The notes under the pieces are model-generated. The model was not told the origin of the DNA, made no database searches, and saw nothing but the letters and a program-made list of their open reading frames with translations. DNA of 10,301 nt from Caryophanales bacterium UBA1624. Its GTDB lineage: Bacteria; Bacillota_I; Bacilli_A; RFN20; CAG-826. Both the position numbers and the translations under genes were made by a program. The stretch spans positions 1-10,301 of the forward strand of contig DCMK01000076.1 of the NCBI GenBank assembly GCA_002321395.1, given 5' to 3'. Shown here in pieces: positions 5,202-10,301 of this stretch (position 1 is the stretch's first letter; each line of letters begins with the position of its first letter).

Positions 5202-6737
5202 TCATTCCAATTCGATCGTCGCCGGCGGTTTGGAGGTGAAATCGTATAGGACGCGGTTGACCCCATCGACCTCGTTGACGATCCTGTCGGCGATCCGCGT
5301 TAGGAGGGAATAAGGCAATTCGACCGGCTTTGCCGTCATGAAGTCGTCGGTTGAAACCGCGCGGAGGACGATCGCGTAGTCGTAGGTGCGGCTGTCCCCC
5401 ATGACCCCGACGGAGCGCATGTTGGACAAAGCGGCGAAGAATTGCGAGGATTTCGAGTCGAATCCCCCACGTTTCATCTCCTGCCGGTAAATCGCGTCGG
5501 CTTCTTGGACGATTTTGACTTTCTCTGGGGTGACTTCCCCGATGATGCGGATGCCTAAGCCCGGGCCGGGGAAGGGTTGGCGGAAAACCAGTTCCCTGGG
5601 CAGGCCAAGCTCCAAGCCGACTTCGCGCACTTCGTCTTTGAACAGATCCTTCAAAGGCTCGACGATGCCCTCGAACCCCGTGTCTTTGGGCAGCCCGCCG
5701 ACGTTGTGGTGGGATTTGATCTTCGCCGAGATGCCGAGCCCGGATTCGATGCGGTCGGGGTAGATGGTCCCTTGGGCGAGGAATTCGCAATGGGGGATGG
5801 TTTGGGAAACTTTGTTGAAGACGTCGATGAAGGATTTGCCGATGATCTTCCTTTTTTGCTCCGGCTCGATGACGCCCCTGAGCCTTTCGAAAAATAAGGC
5901 GGAGGCGTCGACGGGGATGAAGTTGAGATGGTACTTGCTCTTGTCGCCGAAGAGGGCTTCGACTTGCTTGGCCTCGTCTTTGCGGAGCAGCCCATGGTCG
6001 ACGAATACGCAGGTGAGGTTCGCCCCGATCGCTTTGTCCAGCAATGCCGCGGTGACGGAGGAATCGACGCCTCCGGAAAGCGCGCAAAGGACTTTTTTGT
6101 CGCCGACTTGCTCGCGGATTTCTTGGATTTGGCTTTCGATGAAGGAAGCAGTTTGCCAATCCGCTTTGCAGGAGCAGATCTTCAGCGCGAAGTTCTCGAT
6201 CATCCTTTGTCCATAGACGCTATGCTCGACTTCGGGGTGGAACTGGGTCGCGTAGAGTTTCTTACCGGGATTCTCGAAGATCGCGTTTTCGCATTCCCCG
6301 CTGCTTCCGGACACGGAGAATCCGTCTGGGAGAAGGGTGACCCGGTCGTTATGGGACATGAAGACATCGCTGACCTCTGGGACGCCCTCGGTCAAAGCGG
6401 AGGGGCGGATCAGGCGGACTTCGGTGCTCCCGTATTCGCTTTTCGGGGTCGGTTCGACTTTGCCGCCTAAGGTATAAGCCATCAGCTGAGCGCCATAGCA
6501 AATGCCGAGGATGGGCTTGCCCAAATCGAAGATCGCTTTGTCGATGTGGGGGGAGGAGGGTTCGTAGACGCTGTTGGGGCCGCCGGTGAAGATGATGCCT
6601 TTGACCTCATCGGAAGCGAGTTTTTCCAAGGGCGTTGTGAAAGGCAGGACCTCGCTGTAAACGCGGCATTGGCGGACGCGCCGGGCGATGAGCTGGTTGT
6701 ACTGACCGCCAAAGTCCAAAACGATGATTTTTTCCAT
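5202..6737 (-). CDS. guaA: GMP synthase (glutamine-hydrolysing)
   Basis: Converts XMP, ATP and glutamine to GMP, directly after the GuaB step. The product has 511 residues, the normal full length. The N-terminal class I glutamine amidotransferase domain (1-190) holds the nucleophile Cys80 in GICYGAQ and the partners His167 and Glu169 in QFHPEV. The ATP pyrophosphatase domain has the P-loop SGGVDSS at 221-227. The C-terminal dimerisation domain ends in FTSKPPATIELE, the counterpart of the family's ITSKPPGTIEWE. The ATG at 6737 has AGGAA about seven bases upstream. It converges with guaB on a shared terminator and diverges from rarA. No guanine riboswitch is visible in its leader of about 100 bases. 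Confidence 0.97.
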   Translation of the reverse strand: MEKIIVLDFGGQYNQLIARRVRQCRVYSEVLPFTTPLEKLASDEVKGIIFTGGPNSVYEPSSPHIDKAIFDLGKPILGICYGAQLMAYTLGGKVEPTPKSEYGSTEVRLIRPSALTEGVPEVSDVFMSHNDRVTLLPDGFSVSGSSGECENAIFENPGKKLYATQFHPEVEHSVYGQRMIENFALKICSCKADWQTASFIESQIQEIREQVGDKKVLCALSGGVDSSVTAALLDKAIGANLTCVFVDHGLLRKDEAKQVEALFGDKSKYHLNFIPVDASALFFERLRGVIEPEQKRKIIGKSFIDVFNKVSQTIPHCEFLAQGTIYPDRIESGLGISAKIKSHHNVGGLPKDTGFEGIVEPLKDLFKDEVREVGLELGLPRELVFRQPFPGPGLGIRIIGEVTPEKVKIVQEADAIYRQEMKRGGFDSKSSQFFAALSNMRSVGVMGDSRTYDYAIVLRAVSTDDFMTAKPVELPYSLLTRIADRIVNEVDGVNRVLYDFTSKPPATIELE

Positions 6738-6787
6738 GTAAAGTTCCTATTGCTTGATTGTCGGACATTTTTCTGCGCTTGGATAGG

Positions 6788-6801
6788 GGAAAACGCTTTC
6801 T
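6788..6801. promoter_or_regulatory. cre-like (LacI/CcpA-type) site between guaA and rarA
   Basis: GGAAAACGCTTTCT matches the cre consensus TGWAARCGYTWNCW at 13 of 14 positions, with only the first base differing. It lies about 50 bases upstream of guaA and just upstream of the rarA promoter. A perfect six-bp inverted repeat, TCTTCC and GGAAGA around TTTT, starts at its last base (6801-6816). The regulator is inferred by motif only. Confidence 0.4.
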
Positions 6802-6808
6802 CTTCCTT

Positions 6809-6837
6809 TTGGAAGATGGCTTCGGGGATGGTAGGAT
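6809..6837 (+). promoter_or_regulatory. Promoter of rarA
   Basis: TTGGAA (6809-6814), a 17-base spacer, and TAGGAT (6832-6837) with the TG extension at 6829-6830 make a good housekeeping promoter. Transcription would begin at about 6844-6845, essentially at the rarA ATG, implying a leaderless or nearly leaderless mRNA. The AGGA inside the -10 lies eight bases before the ATG and could act as a ribosome site only on a longer transcript. Confidence 0.5.
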
Positions 6838-6844
6838 ACTTGCC

Positions 6845-8170
6845 ATGGACCAAGCCAATCTTTTCGGGGAAGAAAACAAAGAGCCCTTAGCGGCCAAGCT
6901 ACGCCCGCAGGGCTTAGAGGAATTCGTGGGCCAAGAGCATTTGCTGGGCGAAGGGAAAATCCTTCGGAAGCTCATCGAATCGGACCAGGTCTCCTCGATG
7001 ATTTTCTGGGGGCCTCCGGGCGTAGGGAAGACCACCCTCGCCCAGATCATCGCCAATAAAACCAAAGCCACATTCATCAATTTCTCCGCCGTCACCTCGG
7101 GAATCAAGGAGATCAAAGAAGTGATGGAAAAGGCGGAGAAGAACCGTCAATACGGGGAGAAGACCATTCTGTTCGTGGATGAAATCCATCGTTTCAACAA
7201 AGCGCAACAGGACGCATTTTTGCCTTACGTCGAAAAAGGGTCGATCATCTTGATCGGGGCTACGACCGAGAACCCTTCCTTTGAGGTCAACTCGGCTCTC
7301 CTTTCCCGCTGCAAGGTCTTCGTCTTGAAGCCGTTGGGGGAGGAGGATCTTCTCCGATTGCTCAAAAACGCCATCGCTTCCCCGAAAGGCTTCGGCTCCA
7401 GCACGATCGAGTTTGAGCCGGGGGCGCTCGAGGCAATCGCCGGGTTCGCCAACGGCGACGCGAGGAAGGCTCTCTCGACGTTGGAGATGGCCGTCCTCAA
7501 CGGGGACGCCAAATCCGATGGCAGCATCTTCGTCGGGAAAGAGGACGTATCCCAATGCACATCTAAGAAATCCCTTCTTTACGACAAAAAAGGGGAAGAG
7601 CATTACAACCTGATTTCGGCTTTGCATAAGTCGATGCGCAACAGCGACGCCGACGCCTCCATCTATTGGCTGGCCCGGATGCTGGAAGCGGGGGAAGACC
7701 CTCTTTACATCGCCCGAAGGATCGTGCGCTTCTCCTCCGAGGACGTCGGCATGGCCGATCCCCATGCTCTGGAAATCGCGGTGGCCGCTTACCAAGCTTG
7801 TCACTTCATCGGGGTCCCGGAGTGCAACGTCAATCTCACCGAAGCTGTGGTCTACATGGCTTTGGCCCCGAAGTCCAATGCGATGGAGGTTTCTTACGAC
7901 GCCGCGGCGAAGGATGCCTTGGAGACCGTCTCCGAGCCCGTCCCCATGGATATCCGCAATGCCCCGACCGCCCTGATGAAGGATTTAGGGTATGGGAGAG
8001 GCTATCAGTACGCCCACGACGCCCCCGGAAAGGTGACCAATGAAGTGTGCTTGCCGCCTAAGCTTGTTGGCAGGGAATACTACAAGCCCACCGAGCAGGG
8101 TCTAGAAGCCCGTTACAAAGCCCGCAACGAGCAAATCAAGCAGTGGAAGGAAGAACATCGGAAAAAGTAG
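6845..8170 (+). CDS. rarA: Replication-associated recombination protein A (AAA+ ATPase)
   Basis: A RarA/MgsA/Mgs1-family AAA+ ATPase related to clamp-loader subunits; relatives act at stalled replication forks. The 441 residues match the family's usual 420-450. The N-terminal LAAKLRPQGLEEFVGQEHLL (15-34) is the characteristic opening. Walker A GPPGVGKT is at 56-63, Walker B ILFVDEIH at 108-115, and sensor 1 GATTENPSFEVN at 138-149. The conserved C-terminal half (SSEDVGMADP, YMALAPKSNA, ending in QIKQWKEEH) is complete. The ATG at 6845 is chosen over an upstream in-frame TTG at 6758. The extra 29 residues would not resemble the family and would cover the guaA leader and the rarA promoter. trpS begins 24 bases downstream, so the two are likely cotranscribed. 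Confidence 0.94.
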   Translation: MDQANLFGEENKEPLAAKLRPQGLEEFVGQEHLLGEGKILRKLIESDQVSSMIFWGPPGVGKTTLAQIIANKTKATFINFSAVTSGIKEIKEVMEKAEKNRQYGEKTILFVDEIHRFNKAQQDAFLPYVEKGSIILIGATTENPSFEVNSALLSRCKVFVLKPLGEEDLLRLLKNAIASPKGFGSSTIEFEPGALEAIAGFANGDARKALSTLEMAVLNGDAKSDGSIFVGKEDVSQCTSKKSLLYDKKGEEHYNLISALHKSMRNSDADASIYWLARMLEAGEDPLYIARRIVRFSSEDVGMADPHALEIAVAAYQACHFIGVPECNVNLTEAVVYMALAPKSNAMEVSYDAAAKDALETVSEPVPMDIRNAPTALMKDLGYGRGYQYAHDAPGKVTNEVCLPPKLVGREYYKPTEQGLEARYKARNEQIKQWKEEHRKK

Positions 8171-8194
8171 CGGTGTAGAATGAGAGGGACAATT

Positions 8195-9352
8195 ATGGAT
8201 GAAGGAATCAAAAAAGAGCCCAAGGTGATGCTCACCGGAGACCGCCCGACCGGCAGGCTCCACATCGGCCATTACGTCGGATCCCTGCGGAGAAGGGTCG
8301 AGCTTCAGAACCGAGGGGATTTCGACGAAATGTACATCATGATCGCCGATACCCAAGCGCTCACCGACAACGCCGGCAATCCCCAAAAGGTACGCGACAA
8401 TGTGATCGAGGTCGCCTTGGACTATCTGGCCGCGGGGATCGACCCCAGCAAAGTGACGATTTTCGTTCAGTCCCGCGTGCCGGAGCTATTCGAGTTCACC
8501 TGCTATTTCATGGACCTCGTGAGCTATTCCCGCTTGGTCCGCAACCCCACCGTGAAGTCGGAGCTTGCGATGCGGAAATTCGGGGATTCGATCCCGGTTG
8601 GCTTCATGACCTACCCGATTTCCCAGGCCGCCGACATTTTGCTCTTCGGCACCACGGTCGTCCCCGTTGGGGAGGATCAAGAGCCAATGGTGGAGCAGAC
8701 CAACGAAATCGCCCGCAAATTCAACTCGCTTTATGGAAACGTCTTCCACGAAGCCTCTATTTTGCTTCCCGACAGCGAAGCCGCCAAACGCCTCCCCGGT
8801 ACCGATGGGAAGGCCAAGATGAGCAAATCCCTTGGGAATTGCATCTATCTTAGCGACGATCCAAAAACGGTGGAGAAGCAGGTTCTTTCCATGTTCACCG
8901 ATCCGACGCATCTCCAGGTTTCCGATCCTGGCCACACGGAAGGGAATCCTGTGTTCACCTATTTGGATGCCTTCGTAACCGACGAGGATTTCGCCCATTA
9001 TTTGCCCCAATACAAAAACCTCGAGGAGCTCAAAGCCCATTATCGCCGCGGGGGCCTTGGGGATATGGTCGTCAAGCGCTTCTTGGTCAACGTCATCAAC
9101 GGCGTCCTTGATCCCATGAGGCAAAAACGTCACGAATTGGAAAAAGATATCGCGGGCGTGTATTCGATTTTGGAAGAAGGATCCCGGAAAGCGGAGCAGA
9201 AAGCCGCTTCGATCGCCTTTCGCGCCAGGAGGGCGATGGGCGTCAATTACTTCGATAACAAGAAGCTCATCGAAAAGCAGCAAAAGGCCTACAACCGGGC
9301 CCATGAGCAGCAAAGGGCTTTGGCGGAATACCTCGCGAAGAGCAAGAAGTGA
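8195..9352 (+). CDS. trpS: Tryptophanyl-tRNA synthetase
   Basis: Class I aminoacyl-tRNA synthetase that charges tRNA-Trp. HIGH is at 23-26 in GRLHIGHYVGSL and KMSKS at 208-212 in GKAKMSKSLGN. The middle section (NPTVKSE, GFMTYPISQAADIL, VPVGEDQEPMVE) is typical of TrpRS. The 385 residues exceed the common bacterial length of 330-350. The excess is mainly a charged, lysine- and glutamine-rich helical tail after about residue 350. The start at 8195 (MDEGIK) is preferred over the in-frame ATG at 8180 because GAGAGGG lies six bases before it, while the earlier ATG has no ribosome site. There is no room for a T-box leader in the 24-base gap after rarA. A weak TAGAAT at 8176-8181 could be an internal -10 but has no -35. 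Confidence 0.95.
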   Translation: MDEGIKKEPKVMLTGDRPTGRLHIGHYVGSLRRRVELQNRGDFDEMYIMIADTQALTDNAGNPQKVRDNVIEVALDYLAAGIDPSKVTIFVQSRVPELFEFTCYFMDLVSYSRLVRNPTVKSELAMRKFGDSIPVGFMTYPISQAADILLFGTTVVPVGEDQEPMVEQTNEIARKFNSLYGNVFHEASILLPDSEAAKRLPGTDGKAKMSKSLGNCIYLSDDPKTVEKQVLSMFTDPTHLQVSDPGHTEGNPVFTYLDAFVTDEDFAHYLPQYKNLEELKAHYRRGGLGDMVVKRFLVNVINGVLDPMRQKRHELEKDIAGVYSILEEGSRKAEQKAASIAFRARRAMGVNYFDNKKLIEKQQKAYNRAHEQQRALAEYLAKSKK

Positions 9353-9379
9353 AGGAGGGGCACGGCCCTTCCTTTTTTC
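9352..9379 (+). terminator. Intrinsic terminator of the rarA-trpS transcript
   Basis: A ten-bp stem pairs AAGGAGGGGC (9352-9361) with GCCCTTCCTT (9365-9374), with one G-U pair and a three-base loop, and is followed by TTTTC. The stem begins at the last base of the trpS stop codon. It separates trpS from the folT leader. Confidence 0.85.
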
Positions 9380-9391
9380 TTATGGCCGTTA

Positions 9392-9420
9392 TGCTATGAT
9401 TGCTTAGCCAGATTTCTGGC
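9392..9420 (+). promoter_or_regulatory. Extended -10 promoter and 5' hairpin of the folT transcript
   Basis: TGCTATGAT (9392-9400) is a near-perfect extended -10, only 18 bases after the T-tract of the trpS terminator. The predicted start near 9407 is the first base of a small perfect hairpin, GCCAG-ATTT-CTGGC (9407-9420). That hairpin would cap the transcript just before the THF riboswitch. No good -35 is visible; the region is T-rich. Confidence 0.55.
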
Positions 9421-9422
9421 AA

Positions 9423-9528
9423 CAGCCTTCTTGAGTAGAAAGTTCGCGTTAAGTGCCTTGCGGATGGGAGGTCGCCCAAGGACGAAGGGGGAACCCGCGG
9501 TGGACTTTCGCTGCCGCTTGGTGGGCTG
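9423..9528 (+). promoter_or_regulatory. Tetrahydrofolate (THF) riboswitch
   Basis: The conserved THF-riboswitch segments occur in order: GTAGA, then TTCGCGTTAAGTG (9443-9455), GGATGGGAGGTCG (9462-9474), GGACGAAG (9480-9487) and CGCGGTGG (9496-9503). Supporting pairings are P1 CAGCC (9423-9427) with GGCTG (9524-9528); P2 GAAAGT (9438-9443) with ACTTTC (9504-9509), extended by a T-G and a C-G pair; P3 CCTTG (9456-9460) with CAAGG (9477-9481); and a small GGG-CCC hairpin near 9487-9496. It directly precedes folT, the classic location. Known members bind reduced folates and mostly repress translation. The probable ribosome site (AAAGGAAG, 9544-9551) is only 16 bases downstream. Confidence 0.93.
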
Positions 9529-9558
9529 AGCCTCCCCATCGCGAAAGGAAGTTTTTTC

Positions 9559-10128
9559 ATGGGGAATCACGATTCGGTCGTCCGCCGCCTATGCGCGGAC
9601 GGGATGCTTACGGGCCTGTTTGTGGTGCTGACGTTGGTCAACATCAAAATCGGGCCGATGGTGCGGATCAGCTTCGGCTCATTGCCGGTGGTCTTCGCCT
9701 CTTTGCTTTTTGGGCCTTTGGATGGCTTCGCCGTGGCTTGCATCGGGGAGTTCATCACCCAAACCATCAATTACGGGGTGACCCTTACGACCCCCTTTTG
9801 GGTTCTTGTTCCTGGAATCAGGGCTTTGATCGTCGGTTTCGTTTCCCTTCTGTCAAAAAAGAAGGGACGTGCATTGGAAAATCGCAAAATTCTATATTTT
9901 GCGACCCTTATTTTTGCCTCTTTGGTGGTGACCTGTGCCAATACGGGGGTTTCTTTTCTGGACGCTTTTCTCTACGAATATCCCTTTTCCTTCGTTTGGA
10001 TCACCAATCTCATCCGGGCCGGGATTTCCCTTTTGACGTCCATCGCAATCGGGTTGGTTTGCATCCCTTTGATCAAGGCGGTGGGGTCTTTGGTCTATCC
10101 CGGCAGCAAGGACCCTTATCGAAAGTGA
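9559..10128 (+). CDS. folT: Folate ECF transporter substrate-binding component FolT
   Basis: The S component of an energy-coupling factor transporter. It binds folate and works with shared EcfA, EcfA' and EcfT subunits that are not in this window. The 189 residues hold about six hydrophobic segments: MLTGLFVVLTLVNI, SFGSLPVVFASLLFG, GFAVACIGEF, TPFWVLVPGIRALIVGFVSLL, ILYFATLIFASLVVT and GISLLTSIAIGLVCIPL. RISFGSLPVVFASLLFGP (37-54) is the FolT-type motif. The substrate assignment rests mainly on the THF riboswitch immediately upstream, which is a strong indicator. AGGAAG ends seven bases before the ATG. Its end overlaps the end of the convergent GNAT gene by 13 bases, and no terminator hairpin is visible there. 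Confidence 0.92.
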   Translation: MGNHDSVVRRLCADGMLTGLFVVLTLVNIKIGPMVRISFGSLPVVFASLLFGPLDGFAVACIGEFITQTINYGVTLTTPFWVLVPGIRALIVGFVSLLSKKKGRALENRKILYFATLIFASLVVTCANTGVSFLDAFLYEYPFSFVWITNLIRAGISLLTSIAIGLVCIPLIKAVGSLVYPGSKDPYRK

Positions 10129-10301
10129 AGCTTATAGAGGGCGTAGGCTTTTCGGAAGTCCTCTTCGCTTAATTCAAAGCAAAGGACGTTGATGGATTCG
10201 CCTTTCTTTTCGATCGGCACGTTTTCTTTTCGACCGGCCTTCTTGAAACCCAGTTTCTCCAGCAATGCGTGGGAGCGCACGTTCCTTTCGTCGGATTCCG
10301 C
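10116..10301 (-). CDS. GNAT-family N-acetyltransferase, C-terminal part (partial)
   Basis: The minus strand has an open frame from the window edge to a TAA at 10116-10118, 61 residues, with no start inside the window. The sequence contains ERNVRSHALLEKLGFKKAGR followed by a charged turn and SINVLCFELSEEDF. This is the usual C-terminal end of RimJ/RimL-type acetyltransferases, where N-x-x-S-x-x-L-L-E-K-L-G-F contacts acetyl-CoA. The substrate is unknown. The frame is supported by this motif and by codon use like the neighbours. It converges with folT, overlapping it by 13 bases. Confidence 0.8.
   Translation of the reverse strand, partial: AESDERNVRSHALLEKLGFKKAGRKENVPIEKKGESINVLCFELSEEDFRKAYALYKLHFR

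Noticed and set aside
6758..6844. Upstream TTG start giving rarA a 29-residue N-terminal extension
   Set aside because: The extension does not resemble RarA proteins, has no ribosome site, and contains the rarA promoter and the cre-like site.
8176..8181. TAGAAT as a separate trpS promoter
   Set aside because: No -35 element is visible at the right distance and the TG extension is out of register. Cotranscription with rarA is simpler.

Overview
This window looks like an ordinary chromosomal segment of a GC-rich member of the Bacillota (Firmicutes), probably a Bacilli or Erysipelotrichia-like lineage. The evidence is a guanine-type purine riboswitch, a tetrahydrofolate (THF) riboswitch in front of a FolT-type ECF transporter component, strong GGAGG-type Shine-Dalgarno sites, and Firmicutes-style apt, hpt, upp and rarA genes. 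TGA is used as a stop and TGG for tryptophan, so the code is the standard bacterial one, not the Mycoplasma one. The exact taxon cannot be told from the sequence alone. There is no phage, transposon, CRISPR array, rRNA or tRNA gene.

Layout. Positions 31-2404 (minus strand) hold apt and, upstream of it, an NCS2-family nucleobase permease led by a purine riboswitch. Positions 2405-2540 are a divergent regulatory region with an operator-like dyad. upp (+) and hpt (-) then converge on a shared bidirectional terminator. hpt and guaB (+) diverge. guaB and guaA (-) converge on a second bidirectional terminator. guaA and rarA (+) diverge. rarA and trpS (+) probably form one transcript that ends in a terminator overlapping the trpS stop codon. 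folT (+) follows with its own promoter and THF riboswitch. Its 3' end overlaps the end of a partial minus-strand GNAT acetyltransferase gene that runs off the window and has no start codon inside it.

How the genes fit together. Six of the ten genes serve nucleobase uptake, salvage and interconversion. The permease imports a purine base. Apt, Hpt and Upp convert adenine, hypoxanthine/guanine and uracil to nucleotides with PRPP. GuaB (IMP to XMP) and GuaA (XMP to GMP) make guanylate from salvaged IMP. No de novo purine gene is present here, and FolT with a folate riboswitch adds vitamin uptake. This suggests a salvage-dependent lifestyle, although a 10 kb window cannot prove auxotrophy. The genes are interleaved on alternating strands, mostly with individual promoters and terminators, and are not in one operon.

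The most interesting points are an IMP dehydrogenase that lacks the whole CBS (Bateman) regulatory domain; a purine riboswitch with an enlarged L3 loop followed by a long hairpin; a THF riboswitch whose P2 3' strand is also complementary to the folT ribosome-binding region; and several operator-like sites between divergent nucleotide genes. I see no clearly new multi-gene system.
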